This document shows positions 20,520 to 29,799 of a DNA stretch of 64,000 nt, piece after piece. The notes under the pieces are model-generated. The model did not search any database. It worked only from the letters and a program-made list of their open reading frames with translations, and had not been told where the DNA came from. Source of the DNA: Novosphingobium sp. CECT 9465 (lineage in GTDB: Bacteria; Pseudomonadota; Alphaproteobacteria; Sphingomonadales; Sphingomonadaceae); NCBI RefSeq assembly GCF_920987055.1, contig NZ_CAKLBX010000001.1:978501-1042500 (forward strand), in the 5' to 3' direction. The stretch's first letter is position 1, and every line of letters starts with the position of its first letter. The translations under genes were made by a program, and so were the position numbers.

Positions 20520-21653
20520 ATGAAGATCAGCCAGCTTGCCCATTTGACCGATGCCACCATCTGTCCGCGTCTTGTGGTCAAGGTCGGCTCGGCTTTGCTT
20601 GTCGGCAAGGACGGGCAGCCGCGCCGTGAATGGCTGGCCGCGCTGGTGGCGGAAATCGCCGCCGCGCGCATTGCGGGTCAGGAAGTCATTGTCGTATCTT
20701 CGGGGGCTATTGCCCTGGGCGCGCGCAAGCTGGGTCTTGCCAAGGGCGGGCGCGGCAGTCTGTCTGATGCACAGGCCGCAGCATCGGTCGGGCAGATTGC
20801 GCTCGCCGGGTTGTGGGCCGAACTGCTGGCCGCGCATCGGCTGACCGCGGCGCAAATTCTGCTGACACTGGAAGACCTTGAAGACCGCCGCCGTTATCTG
20901 AATGTCACCGCCACCCTCGGCACGTTGCTTGCGGCAGGTGCGGTGCCTGTGATCAACGAAAACGATTCGGTCGCCACGCAGGAAATCCGCTTTGGCGACA
21001 ATGATCGCCTGGCCGCGCGCGTCGGGCAGGCGGCGGGGGCCAGCGCCGTACTGCTGTTGTCCGACATTGATGGCCTTTATGACCGTGACCCGCGCCAGCC
21101 CGATGCCGTGCGCATTCCGGTCGTGCGCGGGGTGACGCCGGAGATTCATGCCATGGCGACCGGTGGATCGTCCTCCGGGCTGGGTTCGGGCGGTATGACG
21201 TCCAAGTTGCAGGCCGCCGAGATCGCCGAATTTGCGGGCATTGCCTTGGCCATCATCGATGGGCAGCCGGTCGCACCGATCAGCGCGGCGCTGCAATCCG
21301 ATAGTGGCACGTTGTTCCTGCCGCGCGGGCGCAAGCAGGCGCGCAAGGCGTGGCTGGGCGGAAAGATGCGTATGCGCGGCTCTGTCCACGTCGATGCGGG
21401 GGCGGCAAGTGCCCTTGCGCGGGGATCGAGCCTGCTGGCGGCGGGCGTGACGGCCGTCGAAGGTGATTTTCAGCGCGGCGATGCGATTGCTGTGCTTGGT
21501 CCCGATGGACAGACGCTGGCGCGCGGTCTTTGCGAATATGATGCCGCAGAATGTACGCGGATCATCGGCCACCACAGCCGCGATCATGAAGACCTGCTCG
21601 GCTATGCGCCGCGCTCTGCCCTGATCCATCGCGACCAGATGGTGCTGCTGTAA
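20520..21653 (+). CDS. proB: Glutamate 5-kinase ProB
   Basis: ATP-dependent first step of proline synthesis. 377 residues: amino-acid-kinase domain (VVKVGSALLVG, SSGAIALGARKLG, PVINENDSVATQEIRFGDND, GMTSKLQAA) and a C-terminal PUA domain. proA is not adjacent here. The TAA stop shares one base with the ATG of the next gene, so the two are probably co-transcribed. Confidence 0.96.
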   Translation: MKISQLAHLTDATICPRLVVKVGSALLVGKDGQPRREWLAALVAEIAAARIAGQEVIVVSSGAIALGARKLGLAKGGRGSLSDAQAAASVGQIALAGLWAELLAAHRLTAAQILLTLEDLEDRRRYLNVTATLGTLLAAGAVPVINENDSVATQEIRFGDNDRLAARVGQAAGASAVLLLSDIDGLYDRDPRQPDAVRIPVVRGVTPEIHAMATGGSSSGLGSGGMTSKLQAAEIAEFAGIALAIIDGQPVAPISAALQSDSGTLFLPRGRKQARKAWLGGKMRMRGSVHVDAGAASALARGSSLLAAGVTAVEGDFQRGDAIAVLGPDGQTLARGLCEYDAAECTRIIGHHSRDHEDLLGYAPRSALIHRDQMVLL

Positions 21654-22573
21654 TGGCCGCAGAATTGCTGGCGATCACCGGGGCGACCGGGTTCGTCGGG
21701 CAGGCCGTTCTCGAATTTGCCGCCCGTGCCGGGATCGAGGTCCGTGCGCTCGCCCGCCGCCCGCAGGAAGCGCGCGTAGGGGTGGAGTGGGTGCAGGGCG
21801 ACCTTTCGGACCGCCGCGCCCTGCAACGGCTGGTCGGCAAGGCCAGTGTCGTGCTCAACATCGCAGGCGTGGTCAATGCACCCGATCCGCAAGGGTTCGA
21901 GGACGGCAACGTCTGGGGTACGCTCAACGTGGTCAACGCAGCGCTCGATGCCGGTGTGCCGCGCTTCGTCCATGTCTCCTCGCTGTCGGCGCGCGAGCCG
22001 GACCTGTCGGTCTATGGCAAATCCAAGTTGCGCGGGGAAAAGGTGGTCAAGGCCAGCAGCCTCGACTGGACTGTGGTGCGCCCACCATGGGTCTATGGCC
22101 CGCGCGATACCGATACGCTGGACATGTTCAAGGCGGCGCGGTTCGGGCTGCTGCCGGTTCCGCCAAAGGGCCACGCCTCGCTCATCCACGTCAACGATCT
22201 CGCGCGCCTGCTGCTCGCGCTGATCCCCGGCGGCGAGGAGGTGACGCACATGATCTTCGAACCGGATGACGGCAGGCCCGGTGGCTGGACTCACAACGAG
22301 ATCGCCAAGGCCATCGGCATGGCCGTGGGTACGCGCGTGACGGCGATGAACCTGCCCGCGGGAATGCTGCGGCTGGGTGCGAAGCTCGACGCCCGGTTCC
22401 GGGGCAAGGGCGCGAAGCTGACGCTCGATCGCGTCGGCTACATGTGCCACCCCGATTGGCGCGTGGGCGAGGGGATGCAGCCGCCACCATCGCTGTGGAC
22501 CCCGCAGGTCGAGACCCAAATGGGCCTTCACGCTACCGCCGCATGGTATCGCGAGGCGGGCTGGTTGAAATGA
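21653..22573 (+). CDS. NAD(P)-binding epimerase/NDUFA9-like oxidoreductase
   Basis: 306-residue short-chain-type Rossmann protein: ITGATGFVGQAV at the N-terminus binds the dinucleotide, and an atypical SDR active site appears as VSSLSAREPDLSVYGKSK with the YxxxK pair. VVRPPWVYGPRDTD follows as in extended SDRs. Closest in style to complex I NDUFA9-like or sugar-epimerase-like proteins; substrate unknown. Its start overlaps the proB stop by one base. Confidence 0.82.
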   Translation: MAAELLAITGATGFVGQAVLEFAARAGIEVRALARRPQEARVGVEWVQGDLSDRRALQRLVGKASVVLNIAGVVNAPDPQGFEDGNVWGTLNVVNAALDAGVPRFVHVSSLSAREPDLSVYGKSKLRGEKVVKASSLDWTVVRPPWVYGPRDTDTLDMFKAARFGLLPVPPKGHASLIHVNDLARLLLALIPGGEEVTHMIFEPDDGRPGGWTHNEIAKAIGMAVGTRVTAMNLPAGMLRLGAKLDARFRGKGAKLTLDRVGYMCHPDWRVGEGMQPPPSLWTPQVETQMGLHATAAWYREAGWLK

Positions 22574-22889
22574 TGTTGTGCTGAAAGGCACTGGCGCTGC
22601 GCCATCAGAGGCGCAGCGCAGAGCTCGAATCTACGAGCATGCGCAAGCACAATCGAGGGGTTCGATGCTCACGGGCGTTAATTTTGCCGGAGTCCGTCAA
22701 CACTGTTTTGATTTGAAAAATCTGAGTATCAGCGGATAAGTCCGTTGAGATCATCGACAATCGTATTTCCGAACATTGTCGAAAAAAGCATTTTGAACAT
22801 ACTGCCGCCCTTTCAGGATTCACTTGAGAAAATCTAATTGTAAGCTCAAAAATTCTTGCGATAAGTGATTTTCCATCCATAGTGGTGGC
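22574..22889. other. AT-richer intergenic region before the CHAT gene
   Basis: 316 bases without a convincing gene. Base composition drops well below the flanks between about 22680 and 22880, with A/T runs that fit a promoter for the CHAT gene. A reverse-strand open frame (22605-22880) has no recognisable protein features and is not called. Confidence 0.6.
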
Positions 22890-25718
22890 ATGGATAAGAA
22901 GTGCAACTGGATCGGGACAGCCAGGCTCACATTTTTTGCGGCACTCATGGTCGGTTTCTCAGGCCATGCAGTGGCAGGGTCTGCAGAGTTTGACTTGGAT
23001 ATCGCAACTCAGCCGATCGCCGCACTGAATAAGTGTGACGCGATGCTTGCACTAGAAAAGAACATATCCGTCAGGGTGCGCTTGCTGGCGCAGCGAGCCA
23101 TCATTCTCGCTAAGCTTGATCGGCTGGCCGATGCGGATGACGCCGTTGGGCAGGCAAGAAAGGCGCTCGTGCGCGGTGACCTTCTCGGAGAAGCAGAAGT
23201 ATTGCTTGCTGAAGCGGATGTCCGTTCCCAGCGTCAAGAGTATAGCGATGCGGCGGTGTTAGTGCGGCGGGCACGTACTTTGCTCGCGCGCCGTTTTCCC
23301 GAAGACAGCATCGAAATTGCCCAGGCAGACACAATGCTTGGTCGTTTGCTGATTAGTCAAAGCAAACTTGACGAAGGTCTCGCACGAACTCGCCATGGTT
23401 GGGAGGTTCTAGGCAAGCTTCGTCCCGTCGGCGATGACGAACGTGTTGATGCTGCATTTCAGTATGCGATCGGACTAGTCTACTCCCGCCAGCCTGAACG
23501 GTCAGAGCCGCTGCTAAGGCAGTTGGTATCGGAAATCGAAAGCCTAAGACCAAATCAGCCTTACCGTGCCAAGCTACCGAATCTGTTGGGCACAGAACTG
23601 CTTATGCAGGGCCGCATTCAGGAAGCAGTGCCGTGGTTGAGGCAGTCTGTAGACGTGGGTGAACAACTGAAGACAACTATTATAGGTGAGCGCGCGGATT
23701 CGCTTTCGGCTCTCGGTGTCGCGTTGCTCATGTCGGACCGGCCCGCTGAAGCACTTCCCTTCTTTCAAAAGTCTGCTCAGCAATTTGCTATCGGCGGGGC
23801 GGTGCCATCGCAGGCAGGTGCGCTGATAAACGGCGGTACGGCCGCCGACCGAGCCGGTGATAGAAATCTCGGCCTGCAGATGCGTGAGGCGGGTATCGCG
23901 CTATTGGCGGAAATGCCCCATCAACATGACCTTGCGGTAGCTCTGAACAAGTTCAAATTGGCGCAGTCCTACGTTCATGCCGGGCGTCTGGATGAGGGTG
24001 AATCGATGGCTATCGATGCTGCCAGTGTGCTCAAGCTTCTGCGCCCCCCAACGCATTTCCAGACGCTCAACAGCCGTATATCGCTCGGCTGGATCAAGGC
24101 CTTGCGCGGGCGTACGGCAGAGGGCCTTGGCGAAGTGCGTGATGCGTTTCGTACTTCGATTGCAGTCAATAACAGCCTTGAAGTTTCACAAAATCGCGTT
24201 GTCGGTGTGATCGACAATATCGAGGCGTTCAGCCAGGCGCTCGAAACGGCGGTGCTGGCTGGTGACAATGACTTTACCTTCGAAGTATTGCAGGTGCTGG
24301 TGGAGACTGACGCCAGCCGCGCGGCGGTGGCGGTGACTGCGCGCGAACAGGCGGGCAATTCCGAGTTGGGGTTGCTGCTGCGTCGCCGACAGGAGGCTGC
24401 GGGAAAGCTTGCGGATGCCGATGCCGCGCTGCTGCGCGCTGCAGGGCTGGAGCAGGGCACGGATCACGCGCCGCTGAAAAAGGCGGTGGACGATTCGCGC
24501 GCCGTGCTGGTTGCGCTGGATGCCGAACTCGATGCAGAAGCGCCCGGATTCCGCTCGCTGTTGCGCCCGCGCCCCGTCACGCTTGCGGAAACGCAAGGTA
24601 GGCTCGCACCCGATGAAACGCTGCTGGTGATCGAAGAAAGCGACCTTGGGCTTTATACCATGGCGATCACGCGTGATCGGCTTGCCATCGGTCGTGCGCC
24701 GATCCGCCGTGAAGCACTACGTGGTCTTGTCCGTCGGATCAGGGCGGGCACGGAAAGTGGCACACTCGTTCCTTTCGATACGACCGCCGCCCACGAGATT
24801 TACCGGGCGGTGTTCACCCCCGACGTGGCCGCACTCGTGCCCGCCAAACAGCGGTTGCGGGTGGTTACAGGGGACATTCTCTCTGCCCTGCCGCTCACCC
24901 TCCTTGCCAGCCGCGCGGGGCCTTCGCTGGCATCGACCCGCTGGCTTGTGGAAGATCATGCAGTTTCGGTGGTCCCCTCGTTGGCTACGCTGGGCCGTGC
25001 CTCATCCCGCAAGGCGACGCGCGGCAATCTCGTGGCAATTGGTGCGCCTGCGCTCAGCGGAGACCAGCGCGTAACGGCGGGGGCCGATGTCTTTGCGGGT
25101 GGCGGCACCCGCGCCGCCCGCGTCAGCCGGTTACAACCCTTGCCTGGTGCCTCGCGTGAAATCGCAGCGGTGGCGGGGCACGTGAAGCGTCCTGCTACCG
25201 CCACGATCCTGACCGGAGCCGAAGCCACGGAAACAGCCGTCCGCAACCTCGATTACAGTTCAGCAAGTGTGGTGTTGTTTGCCACGCATGGGCTGGTTGC
25301 AGGTGCGTTTGACGCGCGCAGCGAACCCGCGCTGGTCTTGACCCCGCCAGATGCAGAAACGCCAGAGAACGACGGTCTGTTGACTGCCTCGGAAGCCTCA
25401 CGTTTGCATCTCGATGCCGATTGGGTGATTCTGTCTGCCTGCGATACCGCTGCCGGGGACCAGCCGAGCGCCGCAGGCTACACCGGGCTTGCGCGCGCGT
25501 TTCTGTTTGCAGGCGCGCGCCGCGTCGTCGCAAGCCATTGGCCGGTCCGCGATGATGTGGCGGCGCAATTGTCTGTGGGAATTCTGGACGCCACGGCCAA
25601 AGGCATGCCCGGTGACGAAGCGCTACGGCACGCAATCCTGAAGGTGATGAAACGAGGCAAGCCCGAAAGTGCGCGCAATCCCGCGCTCTGGGCGCCATTC
25701 ATGCTCGTCGGAAATTAG
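22890..25718 (+). CDS. Exported TPR repeat protein with C-terminal CHAT (caspase-like) peptidase domain
   Basis: 942 residues. Signal peptide (LTFFAALMVGFSGHAVAGS), TPR-type helical repeats over about residues 30-500, then a CHAT domain from about 560. The caspase-type dyad is visible: His in VVLFATHGLVAG and Cys in VILSACDTAAGD, followed by YTGLARAFLFAGARRVVASHWPV. Such proteins are predicted proteases, some in gasdermin or TPR-CHAT defence systems, but this one is exported and stands alone, so I would not call it a defence protease. Codon use in the first half is less GC-rich than the neighbours. Its stop overlaps convergently with cysH. Confidence 0.88.
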   Translation: MDKKCNWIGTARLTFFAALMVGFSGHAVAGSAEFDLDIATQPIAALNKCDAMLALEKNISVRVRLLAQRAIILAKLDRLADADDAVGQARKALVRGDLLGEAEVLLAEADVRSQRQEYSDAAVLVRRARTLLARRFPEDSIEIAQADTMLGRLLISQSKLDEGLARTRHGWEVLGKLRPVGDDERVDAAFQYAIGLVYSRQPERSEPLLRQLVSEIESLRPNQPYRAKLPNLLGTELLMQGRIQEAVPWLRQSVDVGEQLKTTIIGERADSLSALGVALLMSDRPAEALPFFQKSAQQFAIGGAVPSQAGALINGGTAADRAGDRNLGLQMREAGIALLAEMPHQHDLAVALNKFKLAQSYVHAGRLDEGESMAIDAASVLKLLRPPTHFQTLNSRISLGWIKALRGRTAEGLGEVRDAFRTSIAVNNSLEVSQNRVVGVIDNIEAFSQALETAVLAGDNDFTFEVLQVLVETDASRAAVAVTAREQAGNSELGLLLRRRQEAAGKLADADAALLRAAGLEQGTDHAPLKKAVDDSRAVLVALDAELDAEAPGFRSLLRPRPVTLAETQGRLAPDETLLVIEESDLGLYTMAITRDRLAIGRAPIRREALRGLVRRIRAGTESGTLVPFDTTAAHEIYRAVFTPDVAALVPAKQRLRVVTGDILSALPLTLLASRAGPSLASTRWLVEDHAVSVVPSLATLGRASSRKATRGNLVAIGAPALSGDQRVTAGADVFAGGGTRAARVSRLQPLPGASREIAAVAGHVKRPATATILTGAEATETAVRNLDYSSASVVLFATHGLVAGAFDARSEPALVLTPPDAETPENDGLLTASEASRLHLDADWVILSACDTAAGDQPSAAGYTGLARAFLFAGARRVVASHWPVRDDVAAQLSVGILDATAKGMPGDEALRHAILKVMKRGKPESARNPALWAPFMLVGN

Positions 25719-26542
25719 AAGACGGGATCGTAGCCCGGCGGCAGATCGTCGGGCTTGCTTTCGCCAGTGGTTGGCGAATGGATGCCGCATTCGGTCTTGT
25801 CCCAGCCCTTCCATCGGCCCGAACGCGGGTCTTCGCCCGGCAATACCCGGCTGGTGCAGGGCGCGCAGCCGATCGAAGGGTAACCCTGCGCCACCAGCGG
25901 ATGGGGCGGAAGGCCGTGTTCGGCAAAGTAGGCTTCGAGCATGTCCTTCGACCAGGACGCCAGCGGATTGATCTTGAACCGTCCTTGCGCGTCCGAACGG
26001 TCGATCTCGAAACGCGGCAGACCGGTTCGGGTCGAGGACTGGAAGCCCTTTCGACCCGTGATCGAGGCATCATAGTGCAGCAAGGCCTTGGCCAGCGGCT
26101 CTACCTTGCGGATCTCGCAGCAGCCATCGGGGTCCCAGGACCAGCGCAGACCATTGTCGTCGTTCTTTGCGATCAGCTCGGCGTCAGGCTCGACGACCAC
26201 CAGATTGGTCAGCCCAAGCACATCGACCAGCTGATCGCGATAGGCCAGCGTTTCGGGGAAGTGCTTGTGCGTTTCGAGGAACAGGACCGGCAAACCCTTG
26301 TCCACTTGCGCCACCAGATGCAGCAGCACCGCGCTTTCCGCGCCGAAACTGGACACCACCGCAAGGTCGCCCGCCAACCCGTCACGGATTACCGAACGCA
26401 GCATATCCTGCGAATCAGTACCCCGGAACAGGTTGTTGAGCCGGATCGCATCGGTGTCGCTGAAGCGCGGGCCGGTGTCGATCAGGTCGATCTTGCGGTC
26501 GAGATTGCGAGTCACGGTCTGGTCCATTGCAGAGGTGTCCAT
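25715..26542 (-). CDS. cysH: Assimilatory adenylyl-sulfate (APS) reductase CysH
   Basis: Thioredoxin-dependent reduction of APS to sulfite. 275 residues from the ATG at 26542 (a TTG at 26569 is possible). PP-loop region VVSSFGAESAVLLH, then GCCEIRKVEPL and GCAPCTSRV: this CC plus CxxC set is the [4Fe-4S] ligand set of APS rather than PAPS reductases. Catalytic Cys in KTECGIH near the C-terminus. Last gene of the reverse-strand cobA-DUF2849-cysI-DUF934-cysH operon. Confidence 0.93.
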   Translation of the reverse strand: MDTSAMDQTVTRNLDRKIDLIDTGPRFSDTDAIRLNNLFRGTDSQDMLRSVIRDGLAGDLAVVSSFGAESAVLLHLVAQVDKGLPVLFLETHKHFPETLAYRDQLVDVLGLTNLVVVEPDAELIAKNDDNGLRWSWDPDGCCEIRKVEPLAKALLHYDASITGRKGFQSSTRTGLPRFEIDRSDAQGRFKINPLASWSKDMLEAYFAEHGLPPHPLVAQGYPSIGCAPCTSRVLPGEDPRSGRWKGWDKTECGIHSPTTGESKPDDLPPGYDPVF

Positions 26543-26572
26543 TCGGAGCGAAAACGGGGTCAAGCCCAAAGC

Positions 26573-27004
26573 TTACGCAGGGTGGCGCTTGGCCCAGATC
26601 GCAGGGCGGCCATCGACGGTCTTCTGATAGACCTCTGGCCAGGTGGCGAAGGCCTTTTCGGCGGCCTCGGCACTGATCGGCTGTTGGGGCGCGAAGCTGT
26701 CGAACCCGCAGCGGCGCATGTGCGAAAGCTGGTCAATCAGCACATCGCCCACCGCGCGCAATTCGCCCGCATAGCCATGCTCGCGCAGGATGCGCGCCGC
26801 TGAATAGCCGCGCCCGTCGCCATAGACCGGGAAGTTCACTTCCACGAGCGCGATGCGGTCAAGATGCGGCAGCAGTGCGCGCGCATCGTCGCCCGGTTCG
26901 ATCCGCACGGCGGTGGCATTCGACTGATCGGCGAAAGCGTCCACCGTCACCGCTGGATCACCTACCGGCTCATCGCTGCGGTAACGCAAGTTCTGTTCAA
27001 CCAT
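26573..27004 (-). CDS. DUF934 family protein of the sulfite-reductase operon
   Basis: 143 residues from the ATG at 27004, which overlaps the cysI stop by eight bases; a much longer open frame upstream is inside cysI and not used. Motif VEVNFPVYGDGRGYSAARILREHGY and LRAVGDVLIDQL are typical of DUF934, a family found almost only between cysI and cysH in proteobacteria and presumed to assist sulfite reduction. Biochemical role unknown. Confidence 0.9.
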   Translation of the reverse strand: MVEQNLRYRSDEPVGDPAVTVDAFADQSNATAVRIEPGDDARALLPHLDRIALVEVNFPVYGDGRGYSAARILREHGYAGELRAVGDVLIDQLSHMRRCGFDSFAPQQPISAEAAEKAFATWPEVYQKTVDGRPAIWAKRHPA

Positions 27005-28649
27005 TGACAGGCTCCTTGGCATAGATCGCCTCCTTGAACGGGGCCATGCCGATGCGGCGGTACGTATCGAGGAAGCGTTCGCCGTCTGCGCGCTGGGCGA
27101 GATAGACGTCGGTGGCCTTTTCGACCGCATCGACGATGCCGTCTTCGTTGAAGCCGGGACCGGTGATCGTGCCGAGCGACGTATCCGCGCCTTCCGATCC
27201 GCCGAACGAAAGCTGGTAATTCTCCACGCCTTTGCGGTCGACCCCAAGGATGCCGATGTGGCCTGCGTGGTGATGGCCGCAGGCGTTGATGCAGCCCGAA
27301 ATCTTCAGTTTCAGCTCACCCAGTTCTCGCTGGCGGCCGAGGTCGGCAAAGCGCTCGGAGATCTTCTGCGCCACCGGGATCGAACGGGCATTGGCCAGCG
27401 CGCAATAGTCCAGACCCGGACAGGCGATGATATCGCCGATCAGGTCGAGGTTGGCATTGGCAAGGCCCGCCGCGTCCAGCTTCTGCCAGACAGCGTAGAG
27501 ATCTGCCTTCTTCACATGCGGCAGGACGATGTTCTGTGCGTGAGTCACGCGCAGTTCGTCGAACGAATATTCGAGCGCGAGATCGGCCATCAGGCGGATC
27601 TGGTCGGCCGAAGCATCGCCCGGAATGCCGCCAACCGGCTTCAGGCTGATGTTGACGATGGTGTAGCCCGCGCGCTTGTGGGCATGGGTGTTCTGATCGA
27701 CCCACAGCGCGAAATCGGGATCAGACAGGTCCAGATCGTCCGAGGCGTCGGCATCAAAACCGGGCTGTTCGAAGAAGCCCTTGATCCGCTCCAGTTCTGC
27801 CGCTGGCGGTTCGAGGCCGAGCGTGAGGATGTGCGCGAATTCTTCTTCCACCTGGCGGCGGTATTCGTCTGCGCCAATTTCGTGGACAAGAATCTTGATC
27901 CGCGCCTTGTACTTGTTGTCGCGGCGGCCATAGCGATTGTAGACGCGCAGGGCGGCTTCCAGATAGGAAATCATCTGGAGCGGCGGCACGAAATCGCCGA
28001 TCACCGGGGCGATCATCGGGGTGCGGCCCATGCCACCGCCGATGTAGAACCGGCAGCCGATCTCGCCTGCGTCGTTCTTCACCAGCTGGATGCCGATGTC
28101 GTGCAGCTTCATCGCCGCACGGTCGGTTTCGCTACCGATGATCGCGATCTTGAACTTGCGCGGCAGGTAATCGAATTCCGGGTGGAAGGTCGACCACTGG
28201 CGCAGCAGCTCGGCATAAGGGCGGGGATCGACCAGTTCATCCGCCGCCGCGCCCGCAAACTGATCGGACGTGGTGTTGCGGATGCAGTTGCCGCTGGTCT
28301 GGATCGCGTGCATTTCCACCGATGCGAGATCGGCCAGAATGTCGGGCGCGTCTTCCAGCTTGATCCAGTTGTACTGGATGTTCTGGCGCGTGGTGAAGTG
28401 GCCATAGCCGCGGTCATACTTGTCCGCAATGTCCCCCAGCAGGCGCATCTGGCGGCTGTTCAGCGTGCCATAAGGCACGGCAACGCGCAGCATGTAGGCG
28501 TGAAGCTGGAGATAGAGGCCGTTCTTCAGGCGCAGCGGCTTGAACTGGTCCTCGGTAATGTCACCGGCGAGGCGGCGCTCCACCTGATCGCGAAATTCCG
28601 CGACGCGGGCATCGACCATCGCCTGGTCATAACTGTCATACTGATACAT
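26997..28649 (-). CDS. cysI: Assimilatory sulfite reductase (siroheme [4Fe-4S] hemoprotein)
   Basis: Six-electron reduction of sulfite to sulfide. 550 residues in the duplicated nitrite/sulfite reductase layout: two ferredoxin-like half domains, with NCIRNTTSDQFAG binding siroheme and the cluster/siroheme cysteines in CPGLDYCALANARS and SGCINACGHHHAGHIG. Operon context with DUF934, cysH and the siroheme methyltransferase supports sulfite over nitrite. The electron donor (ferredoxin or flavoprotein) is not encoded here. Confidence 0.93.
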   Translation of the reverse strand: MYQYDSYDQAMVDARVAEFRDQVERRLAGDITEDQFKPLRLKNGLYLQLHAYMLRVAVPYGTLNSRQMRLLGDIADKYDRGYGHFTTRQNIQYNWIKLEDAPDILADLASVEMHAIQTSGNCIRNTTSDQFAGAAADELVDPRPYAELLRQWSTFHPEFDYLPRKFKIAIIGSETDRAAMKLHDIGIQLVKNDAGEIGCRFYIGGGMGRTPMIAPVIGDFVPPLQMISYLEAALRVYNRYGRRDNKYKARIKILVHEIGADEYRRQVEEEFAHILTLGLEPPAAELERIKGFFEQPGFDADASDDLDLSDPDFALWVDQNTHAHKRAGYTIVNISLKPVGGIPGDASADQIRLMADLALEYSFDELRVTHAQNIVLPHVKKADLYAVWQKLDAAGLANANLDLIGDIIACPGLDYCALANARSIPVAQKISERFADLGRQRELGELKLKISGCINACGHHHAGHIGILGVDRKGVENYQLSFGGSEGADTSLGTITGPGFNEDGIVDAVEKATDVYLAQRADGERFLDTYRRIGMAPFKEAIYAKEPVNG

Positions 28650-28650
28650 G

Positions 28651-28947
28651 TCAGATCACCCAGTTGCCGGCAGCGGGATCGGCAGGCTTGAGGGAAAGGT
28701 CGAGGCGGACGGTCGGTCCCAAGGCGCGGATTCGTTCCTTGATATGCGCAGGGCGCACCCCTTCGGCGGTCACGGTCGCGTCGATCACGTGCGTGTCGGT
28801 CACGATCTGCTTGGCGTTTTCGCGCGCGATGATCGCGTCGGCATGTTCGCCTGCGTCCACTGCATCGTTGACATGGCGCGACCAGCCTTCGCCGGTCCAC
28901 CAGATCACGTCGCCGGTGCGGAGGTCATTTCCGGTGATGATCTTCAT
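28651..28947 (-). CDS. DUF2849 family protein
   Basis: 98 residues (starting KIITGNDLRTGDVIWW), one base ahead of cysI and overlapping the cobA stop by four bases. Small soluble protein; the family sits in alphaproteobacterial cysI operons. Pattern WTGEGWSRHVNDAV and ARENAKQIVTDTHVID is conserved-looking but gives no reaction. Function inferred only by context. Confidence 0.85.
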   Translation of the reverse strand: MKIITGNDLRTGDVIWWTGEGWSRHVNDAVDAGEHADAIIARENAKQIVTDTHVIDATVTAEGVRPAHIKERIRALGPTVRLDLSLKPADPAAGNWVI

Positions 28948-29714
28948 TTCGCCGCCTCCAAAACTTGCTTCAATTCCATCATGTCTCCCCGGCCTGCAAC
29001 GTCACCAACGATGATGAGCGCAGGACTCTTGACCTTGTTGCCCGCGATCACCGCGCCGAGACCCGCCAAGGCCCCGCGCAGCACACGCATTTCGGGCCGC
29101 GCCGCATTTTCAACGACGGCCACGGGCATGTCGGGCGCAAGCCCGTCCGCCATCAGCTTTTCGGCAATCGCGTCTGCCGTGGCGACGCCCATATAGATCA
29201 CCAGCGTACGGCCAACGCCTGCAAGGCCCGCCCAGTTCTGATCGGTCAGGCCCTTGCACTGGCCCGCCACGAACGAAACGATGCTGGCGCTGTCGCGGTG
29301 AGTCAGCGGGATCATGGCCGAAGCCGCCGCGCCCATCGCAGCGCTGATGCCGGGCACGACCTGCACCGGTACGCCTGCCGCCGCGCAATCCTCGGCCTCT
29401 TCACCGCCGCGCCCGAACACGAACGGGTCGCCACCTTTCAGCCGGACCACATCGTTGCCTGCCAGCGCTTCGCGCACCAGCAGCGCGTTGATACTCTCCT
29501 GCTGCATGGTGTGGCGCGACCGCTGCTTGGCGACCGAGATCATCCGGCAACCCTTGGGCGCCATGGCGAGAATAGACGGATCGACCAGCCCGTCATGCAC
29601 CAGCACACGCGCGTTCATCACCAGCCGCGCGGCGCGCAGGGTCAAAAGGTCCGGGTCGCCCGGACCTGCGCCGACAAGGAACACGGTTCCGATTCTGGCA
29701 GAGGGATTGCTCAT
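28944..29714 (-). CDS. cobA: Uroporphyrinogen-III C-methyltransferase (SUMT, siroheme branch)
   Basis: SAM-dependent methylation of uroporphyrinogen III to precorrin-2, feeding siroheme for CysI. 256 residues with family motifs VFLVGAGPGDPDLLTLRA, VRLKGGDPFVFGRGGEE and VPGISAAMGAA. No dehydrogenase/ferrochelatase (CysG-N) domain is fused, so later siroheme steps are encoded elsewhere. First gene of the sulfite operon; the function is set by its cysI neighbour rather than by cobalamin genes. Confidence 0.92.
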   Translation of the reverse strand: MSNPSARIGTVFLVGAGPGDPDLLTLRAARLVMNARVLVHDGLVDPSILAMAPKGCRMISVAKQRSRHTMQQESINALLVREALAGNDVVRLKGGDPFVFGRGGEEAEDCAAAGVPVQVVPGISAAMGAAASAMIPLTHRDSASIVSFVAGQCKGLTDQNWAGLAGVGRTLVIYMGVATADAIAEKLMADGLAPDMPVAVVENAARPEMRVLRGALAGLGAVIAGNKVKSPALIIVGDVAGRGDMMELKQVLEAAK

Positions 29715-29799
29715 GGAGTGCAGATGGGCGTGTGCACCGCAACAAACCAGCGAGAATGGATTGTCGCAGCCCTAGATCAGCTTTAGCGCCAGCTTGCCA

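Noticed and set aside
22890..25718. CHAT protein as a gasdermin-type defence system
   Set aside because: It has a signal peptide and no gasdermin or partner gene; neighbours are proB and cysH.
27258..28691. 477-residue forward open frame over cysI
   Set aside because: Antisense shadow of a well-supported sulfite reductase.
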